From assembly GCA_007570785.1 (NCBI GenBank), contig ML661902.1:1342044-1406043 (forward strand): a stretch of DNA of 64,000 bases. The letters run 5' to 3'. Positions within the stretch are counted from its first letter, which is position 1; each line of letters starts with the position of its first letter. A program made the position numbers and the translations under genes. The stretch comes from Antilocapra americana (Eukaryota; Chordata; Mammalia; Artiodactyla; Antilocapridae). This document shows, in pieces, positions 46,688 to 58,184 of this stretch. The notes beneath the pieces are model-generated. The model saw nothing but the letters and a program-made list of their open reading frames with translations. It was not told the DNA's origin and did no database searches.

Positions 46688-47005
46688 TCTTTTTTTCCTC
46701 CAATTTTATTGAGGTATAATTGACATACATCGCTGTGTAAGCTTAAGGTGTGCAGCATAGTGATTTGATTTATATACATTATGAAATGATTACCACAATA
46801 AGTTTAGTAAACATCCATCATCTCATATAGGTACAAAATAAAAGAAAAAGAAAAATAGTTTTCTTTGTGATGAGAACTCTTAGAATTTAACTATTTAACT
46901 CTAACTTAAGAGTTAATTTAACTCTTAACTATTTTCATATATAACATAGAGCAGTATTAGTTGTATTAATCATGTTGTACATTACATCCCTAGTACTTGT
47001 AAAAA
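46688..47005 (-). mobile_element. Old L1 3' end, minus strand
   Basis: Antisense L1MA-like 3'UTR: attttattgaggtataattg, then gaaatgattaccacaataag, then tgatgagaactcttagaatt, then gttgtacattacatccctag. It contains a perfect 9-bp-arm inverted repeat (aagagttaa-t-ttaactctt) at 46908-46926 that arose within the copy. Confidence 0.75.
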
Positions 47006-47962
47006 TTAATTTAAAAAATCTCTGTTATAGAAGATATGGATTATTTAAATGGATTTTGAAAGAGCATATGTTACTTTGTTTCAGTCTTGTTTGGAAACAA
47101 AATAACATCTAATCAGACTTCCTAACCACACTTTCTTCTGTTAATGGCTTCTACTATAATCAAGTTCCATTGTTTTTAAAACTTATATTTAGAATTAACT
47201 CAGAATTAGAACTGATATGGAGATTTCAGTATTACGGATATCAACATATCCCATCTATTATTGTCACCAAACAAGCGTTTAGGGATTGGTCTAGTTTGGT
47301 CCTGTCAGCAGTCATTTCAATATAATTTGTTTTAAACTGGATTTTTATTGACCATGACATAAATTTTAATAGATTGAATCATTTCTACATAAGACATTTA
47401 TAGTTCATCTAACTTAATAAACATACATTTTAAATTGTGGTTGACTACATCTAACCTTGGAGAATGAAAACTTTCTAATTTTTATCTTTATTTAATATCA
47501 TAGTTTGTATCAAATATCTTTTCTCTTGAGCAATTCCCTGCTTAGCACTAAGAAGTAAAATGACAGAATACCCCAATCCTAATCCCTGTGAACCCACAAT
47601 AATTTACTTAAAGAACAAAACAAATTAGTTTGAGGAGGTGTGGGTGGAGTGGGAGACTAGGATCAAAATATATCTTTTTGAGTTTGTTATAAAGCCAATT
47701 GCAAACCTAAGTCTTCTAGACTCAATGGGACTAAATATTTCAAACAGAAGTCATTAAATGATCTGATTTTGCAGAATCAAATAAATGTTTAAAATATATT
47801 TAAATAATCCACATTATGATTTTGCAGAGCCTCAAAAACTATATAGGGTGCTGCGTTAAATATATATAAATAAGAAAAATAAATATCCCATTACTGGATG
47901 AATTGAAATTTTGTCCCAAAATTCTAAAAACATTTGTTAGGCAGGAATTCTTTACGGTATGG
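47006..47962. other. No recognised feature
   Basis: AT-rich unique-looking DNA; no gene or repeat identified. Confidence 0.4.
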
Positions 47963-48175
47963 CTAAACATCCCTGGTGGCTCAAAGGGTAAAGCCTCTGC
48001 CTGCAATGCAGGAGACCCAAGTTCAATCCCTGGGTCAGGAAGATCCCCTGGAGAAGGAAATGGCAACCCACTCCAGTGTTCTTGCCTGGGGAATCCCACG
48101 GATGGAGGAGCCTGGTAGGCTACAGTCCACGGGGTCCCAATGAGTAGGAGACTACTGAGCGACTTCACTTTCTTT
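47963..48175 (+). mobile_element. Bov-tA SINE, plus strand
   Basis: Sense Bov-tA: ccctggtggctcaaagggta, ctgcctgcaatgcaggagac, ggagaaggaaatggcaaccc, gagactactgagcgacttca. Well preserved. The frames at 47839-48192 on both strands are SINE-derived. A weak flank match ctaaacat/ctcaacat may be the TSD. Confidence 0.92.
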
Positions 48176-49108
48176 CTCAACATTTCAAACAAAATCAGTT
48201 GATTGTTGCTCTTCTGGCCTCTTTGAGGATTTTAAATCAGATTATAGATTATTTGTAGGTTATATTATGGCTAAATGCATACCATTTAAGTGTTGTTCAT
48301 TACTGATTTGACAAATAATTTGGTACCTATTTCAAGACAAAGTGAACAGTCTCAGCCCTAAAGGAATCTCCAATCTAACGGGAGACTGATAATTAAAATG
48401 TGATAAATATGATGGTATAGGGACTCATCTCATTGGGAGGGAAGGCTGTTCAAGGTACAGAGAACTCCCTAGTCACTTAGAACCCTGAATTTTAAAGTGA
48501 GTTTAGCCACAACTTTAACCTAAGAAATTGATGTAAGGTATGTATTTACCTCTTTGTCTATGATAAATCTGAATTGTTTCAGATTTCATACATTAAAAAC
48601 TGTAACAGTATGATAAAAAAAAAATAGGTAATGTGAATGTGAGCTAGACACATAGTCCAAGACAGCCATTATCTCATCTCTAAGCTGTTTTGCTAGCTTT
48701 TCCCATGGAAAATGCCTTTCTTTTCCCAGCCTAGCAATTTGATCTAGTCACTCATACTTTACTCTTCATTTTCTGCATCTGCTTTTTAACCATGTGAATC
48801 TATTTTTACTTAATCATTTGGTCACACCTGTATTGTTGCTGTTTGGTTTTTATCCAAAAGTGAATGAGAGATTGCCAAGGAGAAAATAATTTCCACTGGC
48901 TCCTCCTCCCCTAGGGGAAGAAGGCAAAAGACATTTGCATTATCTTCCAAGACTTACTCATGAGGAGATCTGTGTTGCATGTAGAGACTGGAGGACTGAG
49001 ATACCCCTAAGCAAACATTACAACACACTGTTCACTTGTATACCTGTCTTAAAGTTTTGAGGTGAGTAGGAACATAATCAAAATTTAGATAAGGGTCCCT
49101 TCTGTCTT
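48176..49108. other. No recognised feature
   Basis: Unique-looking AT-rich DNA, no gene signal. Confidence 0.4.
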
Positions 49109-49109
49109 C

Positions 49110-49418
49110 TTTTTTGTTTTTATTGGAATATAGGTAATTCACAATGTTATGTTAGTTTCAGCTGTATAGCAGAGTGAATCAGCTTTACATATACATACAT
49201 CTACTCCTTTTTAGATTGTTTTCCCATATAGCCCATTTACAAACTATTGAGTAGAGTTCCCTGTGCTATACAGCAGGTTCTTATTATCTATTTTATATAT
49301 AGTAGTGTGTGTATATGTCAATCCCAATCTCCCAGTTTATCCCTCCCACCCCTCATTACCCCCCTGGAAACCATAAGTTTTTTTCCTACATCTGTAAAGA
49401 GTCTCCTTCTAATTTCTT
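49110..49418 (-). mobile_element. Old L1 3'UTR, minus strand
   Basis: Antisense 3' end: tttttattggaatataggta, ttatgttagtttcagctgta, gagttccctgtgctatacag, atccctcccacccctcatta. Same broad lineage as at 1, 24.1 and 57.3 kb. Confidence 0.82.
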
Positions 49419-50734
49419 GACAAAAACTGGGTTAAACTGAATATTTTCACTATAAAGATGGCTATCTCTGCTTTCTAAAAGAGACTCCTTGGCACTTCCA
49501 AGAGCATTTAAATAGGTAACAGTGAAGTGACTCATCTATATGTCTAATGTCATTTCAAATGTTGCAATAGATATTTAGCAGATACAATTACCATCTGTCT
49601 TGACTCATATATAAAAGAGGTGGAAAGAAGGAAAAGGAGCTTTTCCTAAACTAAGTAGCTTCAGTTTGGAAGGAAAAAAAGGAATAAGCAAAGAGAGAAT
49701 GTGTGAATATGGCTGAGAAAGATATTTCCAAAAGTAGAATTAGCTGAACTAGGGAAGGCAAAAGAAATAATATGCAAGAACCAGTCCAGGAACTGTGGAC
49801 TGGAAGTCAGACATACTCACTGGAATGAAACAGGCAGTTGGAAACAAAGGGAATTCTAGAAGCTGGTAAGAAGTTTGGATATATAATATCTTACAATCCA
49901 GTTAAGCAGCCACATTTTCAGTAGTGTTCTGCCAGACTAAGAGAGTCCAGGGGCAGGGATTCAAGCCTTGGTAACATACAAAAATAGTTATAAGCTGATA
50001 GGACCTAGATATTTTAATTAGCTAGAATTCCCAACATAGAAGAACTGCAGTATAATGCAGGTTATCAATACAAGATTTTAGGACACATCTTAGCTGAAGC
50101 AGTATAGGTATTTCACTTTCAGAACTAAGGTTTAAGGTAGGGATTTGGTCATGGGACTAAGGGAAGCTAGAACCAATAAACATCATTAAAGGGAAACAAT
50201 AGCAAACTGGACCTGACTCAGATATTCTGAACTTTACTCTTCACTGATTGGGACAATATTGACTCCGTATTTCAGAGTAGATTTGTGATTTTTCTTTTTA
50301 TAGAAGTTAAGTTGCTCCAGAATGAGGCATGTAGAGGAAAATATAAAGAGCTCATTTTGTGCTTTATTTATTGATGATTTATTTGCTCAAACACATATAT
50401 ATTTATTGAGCCTCGCCTACAAACAGAACTCTGAGCTAAGCAGGATACAAAAATGCTAAGGTATCAGAAAACATCAGAAGACCTAAGGCATAGTTCTGAG
50501 GCAGAGAGATAAACCTGAACACTATGGAAAAAAAATACTATATCAGATTTTATATTTAAGAAAAAAATTGCAATGGGAAAAGTCAAGAGACATCCCTGAG
50601 CAGGTGGCATTTGAAATTAATCTTAAGGTATAGTTTATTTTTCTAGCTGATGATATTGGAGGGAAATAAGCAGTAATATAAAATATGGAGTAATGAAATC
50701 TACCACTTAAATAATATTAGTAACAGTCACTTGG
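49419..50734. other. No gene; possible ancient repeat at 50350-50640
   Basis: Mostly unique-looking. The part at 50385-50500 (tatatttattgagcctcgcc, ctgagctaagcaggatacaa) and gcaggtggcatttgaaatta near 50600 resemble a common old mammalian repeat that I cannot name. Confidence 0.35.
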
Positions 50735-50890
50735 AGTTTTATGTGTCATCTTTAATCTCAACAACAACACTGATATGCACCAGGTAGCTCAGTTTTATAG
50801 ATGTAGAATCTGAGGTTCTAAGAGGTTATGTCATTTAGCCAAGTTCCCAGAGCTACAAATGAAAGAACTGGCATGATCATGCCTCTGACA
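50735..50890 (-). repeat. MIR SINE, minus strand
   Basis: Antisense MIR core: aatctcaacaacaacactga, then cagttttatagatgtagaat, then gaggttctaagaggttatgt, then catttagccaagttcccaga. Confidence 0.7.
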
Positions 50891-53006
50891 TATCCTAGAC
50901 ACACGAAAAGTGAAATGTGTCAGGAGTATAAACTTCATGAGCACTGTTGTCATGGGAGTTGGTGAAACTGGAGAGGCCCAAGCTAGAGTGTGAAGGCTTC
51001 TACATGAAGAGGTAAGAAGAAGGGAAGAAATTAAGCTTAAGAAGATATCTCAGGTCATAAGGTTTACTGAGATGGTAAATTGTTCATCATTTGGATGATG
51101 AAACCGTTCTAAGAACTGTAGTATTTTTGAACTAGAAAGGATTTATATAGTTCTACTCTTCAGATTTTTAAGTAAGAAGATGGAAATCCAGGTCAATAAT
51201 TAAATTAGCGTGAAATTATACTGGAGAGCTTTACTGAACCCACACTTCTGCCTTTTAGGGTAGGTAACATAGGGCCACAGTTGGAGTGGAGAAATGAACT
51301 CAAAAAGATGAAGGAAAGGGACAATAGTGTGTAAGACAGTAGAATACCATGAACATTGAATTGAGAAATAAGGCAGCCACATACTCACTCTTCTAGTTTT
51401 CTAGCTAACCTTTCCAGTTTTGATGGTTGAGATTCCACAGGATGTTTGAAATCTGAAAATTATCAAAGAGATTTTCATTAGGAACAGCAAAATTCATTAA
51501 GAAGTTGATATTTAAGTGACCAATATAATAACCCAGAAAGTTCAATTGCTTAAGTATGTTCTTAAAATTATAATCTTTTGTTCTATAACTTTCATAATTA
51601 CAACTACTAATAAGCCTAAGAATATTTTATACACCTGTTAACCAAGGGCTTTCTCATTAAGGAGAAATTGAGCTAACTCTAAAATGATCATAAGAAAAAT
51701 AAAAGAAAGAAAGAAAGGGAGGGAGAAAAGGAAGGAAGGAGGGAAGGAAGAAAGGAATGAAGAAAGGAAGGAAAGAATGAAGTAAAAAAGGGAAGAAAAG
51801 AAAACAACCCTCGGCTGTGTCCTAACTGTAGATTTTTCATTACTGTTGACAATGAAAATGAGAGTCATAAAGAACACAGCTGGAATTTTAACTCTTGAGA
51901 TCAAAGATTTGGCAGTTAGAAAAATCATCTTTTGACTTGTAAACAAAACAAATCTTATATGGATGTCAGAATAAATAAAGTATTTCTTTTTTAAACATTT
52001 ACTGTTTTGGCTAAGCAATACTCATCATACCTATTAAGAGATTTAAGGTAGAGAATTTATCACTCTTATTGCCATTTTAACCTCAGACACAATTATTTGA
52101 AATGAAATAAATATATACTTAGCAAACAAGGAAGATATATTACTAATTGTCCACTGGGCAGTCAATTGCCAGTTAGAGTAGCCACTTGTGTAAACTCTGT
52201 CAAACATGCTGACCCAAACACGTCTCTAGCGATTTCTAACATCTGGCTTAAAAGCTTCCCTGCAATTATTCTCATTTTGCATAAGCAAAACTCACTAAAC
52301 CCTGCATCTGTGGTGGTGATATACAAAACATATAAATTTGGAGGGATTCATTAGATAATATCAAAGAAAATGCATCAATGGCTCGATGCCATTTACCTCC
52401 TGCACTTTTGGTGAATTAGCCAGCAGTGAAGGCCTTTTCTCTTCAAAAGATTATACAGATTATTATACACTGCTTCTCACCTTTTTTCTGATGTAGCTCT
52501 ACTGGACTGTTTAATATAGAAATTGACACATAGAAAAGTTACAAAGAGGAGAGCACTTTTTTCTTGTTGTACTTGCTCTCTCTGATTTTCTAAAGAAAAA
52601 GGTACTAAAAAGATACAGGTTTCAGGTACACAGATAAGAATTACTACCTCAAAAAAAAGCAGCGATGCTTTAGAGTTGTGGGCTTTCTTTCAGTACAGTT
52701 GTCTTGGAAGAATGCTTAAGACACATTTAACATATTGTTTTATCAAGCATTTTCCAAATTCTGGTGGTGTTCAAACACCTAGGTTCTCAAAACACGGCAA
52801 ATATAGTCCTAAAATATAGATGCGTATATACTGCATATATCACAAGGTGCATATTGTGAATGAAGTATAGATATATATTTTTTCTGATGCCAGCAAAACC
52901 TTTCCATATATCCTAACTTTATTCTAAACTTGTCATTTTCTAATTGTATGCTGGAATGCTGCAATAAAATACTATTTGATTATACTTTCATTTATTAACC
53001 TAATTT
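50891..53006. other. Unique AT-rich DNA around a purine tract
   Basis: No gene or interspersed repeat recognised apart from the purine-rich tract at 51697-51807. The 126-codon minus frame at 51638-52018 is an artefact of that tract (Ser/Phe/Pro runs). Confidence 0.4.
51697..51807. repeat. (GGAA/GAAA)n polypurine tract
   Basis: About 110 bp almost purely A and G on the plus strand (gaaagaaagaaagggaggga, aaggaaggaaggagggaagg and relatives). Low-complexity tetranucleotide repeat able to form triplex-type structures; interrupted by few pyrimidines. Confidence 0.95.
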
Positions 53007-53013
53007 AAACATA

Positions 53014-53093
53014 CTGGCCAGGAGGATTCCATGGACTGTACAGTCCATGGGGTCGTAAAGAGTCGGACATGACTGAGTGACTTTCACTCACTC
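53014..53093 (+). mobile_element. Truncated Bov SINE containing a perfect palindrome
   Basis: The 3' part of a sense Bov SINE (aggaggattccatggactgt to gacatgactgagtgactttc). The middle segment present in other copies (agaggagcctgg...) is missing, which joins two halves into a 22-bp perfect palindrome at 53029-53050 with half-site ccatggactgt. A short direct repeat aaacata at 53007-53013 and 53094-53100 may be the TSD. Confidence 0.85.
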
Positions 53094-53100
53094 AAACATA

Positions 53101-54185
53101 TTCATATCAAAATGTTCAAACCTGTTTTGAACACATGTTTATTTTCTTAGTACTCATCTCTGGTTAGGTATTTCTCTCAATCTGTTCTAGGGAAATTGGA
53201 ATAGTCTAGGTCAGGTTAGGTATACTTATTAGCTTCAGAACTACATATGTGTGTTCAGATTGGAGGAAAGGTCATAGACACAATGAATGTTGCTAGGAAA
53301 CCATGCCTTTTAGTCAATTTAGTTGTGAAGATGAAAGGGTTTTTTGGTACAAAGATGGGCTATTTGTATAGTACAATGAATAATCATTTTATTTTGATCT
53401 TTGAATTTCTCATTTAAAAATAACACTTTTCATTAGTATCTTTTCCTATTTATTACTTAGTTGAATTTCAAATGTTTGAAATTTAAGACGTGAACATAGC
53501 TTTCTATGAAAAGAAAGATTTATTGCAATTTTCATTTAAAGAAGATAATTTTGTTGGTAAATTTAGGGATATCTAATTCTTAGAGCCAGTCATATGAATC
53601 ATAAAAAGATTAATAATCAAACAATAAAAGTCAAAGAATAAGTAGCTAGGTCCCTTGAAATAGCCATTAAAAGGATTTTGAAAGCTCAAGTGGTATAAAC
53701 AACCCTGACACTTCTTTCTGTGTTTCTAAACTATAGCACTGTGATTGTGGCAACTTTTCACAAAAATTAACCTAAAAGAAAATAAACATGTTTTACTGGT
53801 CAACAACAATTAGAAGATCCTTGGATATAACTAAGTACCCTAATTCCACAGTAATGTATTAGCCCACTTAAGCACCTAATTAGAAGTTTGTGTTGGCTGT
53901 GCCTGTATCTATTGATTTTGAATCAAAATGTAATTTTAACCATGTAATTTTTATCAGTTCCATTTCATTTGAAATCTTAGTAGCATTTGGTGGTACAAGT
54001 TATGTTGATATGAGAGTATGTGACTTACATTCCTTGTTTTTAATAATGTTTTTCTCATTGCACTTGACTGTGGTAGCTTTGTCAATCACTTGACCTCATC
54101 CCCACCTCCGCAAGGGTGTATATGCACTTAGGTTGGCCAATCAGAATAATTATGGGTCACATGTGTTTGAGAAAGAGAAGAAAGA
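53101..54185. other. No recognised feature
   Basis: Unique AT-rich DNA; the 67-codon frame at 53890-54093 has no domain. Confidence 0.4.
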
Positions 54186-54316
54186 CCAGTATGAATAGAA
54201 CGTAATCAGAGGTGAGGTGATAGGAAATGGAGTTGAGGAGGTAGATTAAAGTCAGGTTATGTAAACCCTTATGGGGGCAGAGTGAAATATTTATATTTTT
54301 ATCTAATTATAATGGG

Positions 54317-54450
54317 TGGAGAAGGAAATGGCAACCTACACCAGTATTCTTGCCTGGAAAATCCCATAAACAGAGGAGCCTGGAGGGCTACTACAGTCCA
54401 TGGGATCACTAAACAGTCAGATACAACTTAACGAATAAACAACAACAACA
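54317..54450 (+). mobile_element. Bov-A-type SINE, perfect TSD
   Basis: Sense body tggagaaggaaatggcaacc to cagatacaacttaacgaata with an (AAC)n tail. Flanked by aattataatggg at 54305-54316 and 54451-54462. Lacks the tRNA-like head. Confidence 0.93.
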
Positions 54451-54859
54451 AATTATAATGGGAAACTTGGGGTTGAGTAGGAATGTGACATAATCTAATT
54501 TATGATTTTGACTGGTGAGTCAGAAAGGATTGAGGGTCCAAGCTAGCATTTAGTAAGCTAATGCAGTAGAGCTCATTAAAAAATGATATTCTTGGGTATG
54601 GTAGTAGCGATGGAAATTGATAGAAGTTGATGAATTCAAGATAACTTTTGAAGACTGAGGTAACAAACTTTGCTAGTGAATTGGATATACACTATGCAGT
54701 TAAGAGTGAGACCAAGGATGACTTCTAGGTTATTAGCTTGAATAATAAAATGTAATATTATTTTTAAATTAATAGAGAAGTCAGGAGGAAAAACAGTGCT
54801 GAGGGTGCAATTAGGAGTTCCATTTTAGGCAAATTAAATTTTAAGCTATTTCCAACTGA

Positions 54860-56290
54860 AAAATTCCAGTTGAGCTATTTAAAATCCTAAAACATGATGC
54901 TGTGAAAGTGCTGCATTCAATATTCCAGCAAATTTGGAAAACTCAGCAGTGGCCACAGGACTGGAAAAGGTCAGTTTTTCATTCCAATCCCAAAGAAAGG
55001 CAATGCCAAAGAATGCTCAAACTACTGCACAGTTGCACTCATCTCACACCCTAGTAGTGTAATGTTCAAAATTCTCCAAACCAGGCTTCAACAGTATGTG
55101 AACTGTGAACTTCCAGATACTCAAGATGGTTTTAGAAAAGGCAGAGGAATCAGAGATCAAATTGCTAACATCTGCTGGATCATCAAAAAAGCAAGAGTTC
55201 AAGAAAAATGTCTATTTCTGCTTTATTGACTATGCCAAAGCCTTTGACTGTGTGGATCACAATAAACTGGAAAATTCTTAAAGAGATGGGAATACCAGAT
55301 CACCTGACCTCCCTCTTGTTGCAGGTCAGGAGTAACAGTTAGAACTGGATATGGAACAACAGACTGGTTCCAAATAGGAAAAAGAGTACATCAAGGCTGT
55401 ATATTGTCACTCTGCTTATTTAACTTATATGCAGAGTAATCATGAGAAACATTGGGCTGGAGGAAGCACAGGCTGGAATCAAGATTGCCAGGAGAAATAT
55501 CAATAACCTCAGATATGCAGATGACACCACCCTTATGGCCGAAATTGAAGACGAACTAAAAAGCCTCTTGAGGATAGTAAAAGAGGAGAGTAAAAATGTT
55601 GGCTTAAAGCTCAACATTCAGAAAACTATGATCATGGTATCCGGTCCCATCACTTCATGGCAGATAGACAGAGAAACAGTGGAAAAAATGGCAGACTTTA
55701 TTTTGGGGGGCTCTGAAATCACTGCAGATGGTGACTGCAGCCATGAAATTAAAAGATACTTACTCCTTGGAAGAAAAGTTACAACCAATATAGACAGTAT
55801 ATTAAAAAGCAGAGACATTACTTTGTCAACAAATGTCCATCTAGTCAAGGCTATAGTTTTTCCAGTAGTCATGTATGGATATGAGAGTTGGACAGTAAAG
55901 AAAGCTGAACACCAAGGAATTGATGCTTTTGAACTGTGGTGTTGGAGAAGACTCTTGAGAGTCCCTTGGACTACAAGGCAATCCAACCAGTCCATCCTAA
56001 AGGAAATCAGTCCTAAATATTCATTGGAAGGACTGACGTTGAAGCTGAAACTCCAATACTTTGGCCACCTAATGGGAAGAACTGAATCATTTGAAAAGAC
56101 CTTGATGCTGGGAAGGATTGGGGGCAGGTGGAGAAGGGGACAACAGAGATGAGATGGTTGGATGGCATCACTGACTCAATGGACATGGGTTTGAGTAAAC
56201 TTCAGGAGTTGGTGATGGACAGGGAAGCCTGGTGTGCTGCAGTTCACAGGGTTGGACACGACTGAGTGACTGAACTGAACTGAACTGAAC
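54860..56290 (+). mobile_element. 5'-truncated BovB, plus strand
   Basis: About 1.43 kb from just before the RT (aattccagttgagctattt) to the (TGAAC)n 3' tail at 56270-56290. Flanks ccaactga (54852-54859) and ccaagtga (56290-56297) are a likely TSD with one mismatch, supported by continuity of the older repeat on either side. It provides an uninterrupted comparison for the L1-patched BovB at 36-40 kb. Confidence 0.93.
55442..56152 (+). pseudogene. BovB reverse-transcriptase C-terminal half, 236 open codons
   Basis: The longest intact BovB frame in the window. It starts MRNIGLEEAQAGIKIARRNI and carries the catalytic NLRYADDTTLMAE (YADD at 55514-55525, both Asp present), then LKLNIQKTMIMVSGPITSW, GDCSHEIKRYLLLGRKV, FPVVMYGYESWTVKKAEH, FELWCWRRLLRVPWTTRQ, and [20 protein letters not shown], ending near RRGQQR. 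The upstream RT fingers (CFIDYAKAFDCVDHNKL at 55215-55268) are in another frame after an indel. The methionine is internal to the family protein. Inactive because of truncation. Confidence 0.92.
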
Positions 56291-56430
56291 CAAGTGATGA
56301 TATTAAGTAGGCAGTTAATTGTAACATTTGGGAAGACAGGATTAATATAAATCAATTTTTGATTCAATTACCAATAGTTAATATTTAAAGCCATAGGACT
56401 GAAAGAGATCACCTAGATAGGAAGTTTCCA

Positions 56431-56605
56431 TGGAAAATAAGACATGAAAAGTATAAGCCTTCTTTGAGCACCCTTAATTTAAAATACATCAGGTGCCTGA
56501 GTCATTTTGATCATGAAATAAAGTGCCACTTTTTGTACTTATCTATGAAATGCTTTTTTATACTATGTCATGCAGATAACTGGAAACTAAAATGTGCCAA
56601 GTGTT
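56431..56605. other. No recognised feature
   Basis: Short AT-rich interval between the ancient repeat and a MIR. Confidence 0.3.
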
Positions 56606-56760
56606 CAGAGTAGTCTATTCTTACCACTGTATAGATGGGAAGATTGAGCGCTGAGAGATGAGATTTCAAGACTCATGACCACACTGCTAGTAAATGATGA
56701 AGTTAGTCTCAGAACAGAGATATAACTCTACTCCATGGCCTTTTCTGTTATATCATGTTG
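56606..56760 (-). repeat. MIR SINE, minus strand
   Basis: Antisense MIR: accactgtatagatgggaag, attgagcgctgagagatgag, gaccacactgctagtaaatg, and ctactccatggccttttctg. Old, diverged. Confidence 0.65.
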
Positions 56761-57315
56761 GAAATTCTCCACTGGCAGATACAATGCCCCCAGGGTTATT
56801 ACTGAGGCTGTTTGCCTCTACATTAACATCCCCATTTTAAGATGTCTGTGTTCCAAAGTCTAATTAGTTTTCTGTCCTAGCCTTTGTTCTCTAATGTCAC
56901 ATCTTGCTGCAACCTGCCTCAGAGAGTTTCTCCCTCTACTGATCTACTGTTATTATGCTATAAGCTGTGAAAATAAATAATCAAGACATAGAATTATTAG
57001 GAATATAATAAGTTTAAACAGTCTTTGAGAGACTGATTAGTTAACTGTCATGATCATACTGTACTGTCTTAAAATATGTCATGGCTATTCAAGGCCTTTT
57101 GCTTATTGTCAATTATGACATTAGCATTAGCATTTGTGTAATAAAACTGATTAACTTGCCAAATAAGTGACTTCTGATGGGTAGTGCAATTTTTCACATT
57201 CATGCATCTTTTTCTTGGACCATGTACTGCCCCAGTAGTCCACACTGATAAGAGTCCTATAGATCGCTTTCACTCTCAATTTCTGTGTATCTGCTCTAAA
57301 AGTTCAAAAGAGAGC
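56761..57315. other. No recognised feature
   Basis: Unique-looking; no gene signal. Confidence 0.35.
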
Positions 57316-57750
57316 TTTTTGTTTTTTTAAAAAACTTTTTACTTTGTATTGGAGTATAGTCAGTTAATAAATGATGTTGTGATAGTTTCAGGTGAACAGT
57401 GAAGGCAGTCATATACACGTATCCATTTTCCCCCATAAGTCCCTTCCCATCCAGGCTGCCACATAACATTGAGCAGAGTTCCATGTCCTGTACAACAGAT
57501 CCTTGTTTGGTATCCATTTTAAATATGGCAGTGTGTACATGTCCATCCTGAACTCCCTAACTATCCCTTCCCCCAACTCTTCCTCTGCCCAACCTCTGCA
57601 ACCATAAGTCTGCGAGTCTGTTTCTGTTTTTTACACAAATTAATTTGTATCATTTCCTTTTAGATTCCACATATAAGAGATGTCATATGATATTTTTCCT
57701 TCTCTGACTTACTTTACTCAATATGACACCCTCTGGTCTAAAAGGAAGTT
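57316..57750 (-). mobile_element. Old L1 3'UTR, minus strand
   Basis: Antisense 3' end: tgtattggagtatagtcagt, gtttcaggtgaacagtgaag, gcagagttccatgtcctgta, caaccataagtctgcgagtc, then ORF-proximal cttactttactcaatatgac. The 73-codon minus frame is L1-UTR noise. Confidence 0.8.
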
Positions 57751-58180
57751 TTGATTGTTCTCTCTGGACAATGGAACTCAAAAGAAAACAATCCCAAGCT
57801 AGACCTTAACAAAGAAAGCTACATTTTTAAACAAATGAGCTTAAACAAATTTAAACAAACGAGTTCCTTTGTGAGTGAATAGGGTCTTCTAAGAAGCAAG
57901 TCTCTCTACCTATTCAGTTTAGGTGTTAGGGAGGCTAGTCACTCCTGCTACCTCCTGGATGCTTTCGAAAGCTGATCTTCAGTTTCCTGTGCTTTCCCCT
58001 TGGCAGACAAGAATTCATGTGCTCCTACCATTGCATTCCCATCATCTCTCATGAAGTCTAGATCACCATTATGTTTGAAGTTTGTGGATGGCTAGTCCAT
58101 GATATATCCTGTCACCAAACAGACCCCCAAGTCCTGGATTTTCCAGAGGCTTCCTCAAGCAATACCTAAAGAACTTCAGT
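57751..58180. other. No recognised feature
   Basis: Unique-looking. A short local repeat of aaacaaatgagctt / aaacaaacgagtt occurs near 57830-57865. Confidence 0.35.
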
Positions 58181-58184
58181 TTTA

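Larger units (their letters stand above)
54190..56430 (+). repeat. Ancient mammalian repeat, interrupted by a SINE and a BovB
   Basis: Pieces at 54190-54304, 54463-54859 and 56290-56430 read as one old element: ggttattagcttgaataata, ggagttccattttaggcaaa, then, after the BovB, attaagtaggcagttaattg and atttaaagccataggactga, then gagatcacctagataggaag. The continuity across both insertions supports a single older host element. I do not know its name. Related copies lie at 15.1, 45.6 and 58.2 kb. Confidence 0.5.

Noticed and set aside
46908..46926. Perfect inverted repeat aagagttaa-t-ttaactctt as a possible protein-binding or terminator site
   Set aside because: It lies in an old L1 3'UTR copy; a short AT-rich dyad is expected by chance and eukaryotic DNA has no such terminators.
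51638..52018. 126-codon minus-strand frame with Ser/Phe/Pro runs
   Set aside because: Generated by the GGAA polypurine tract read in antisense, not a protein.
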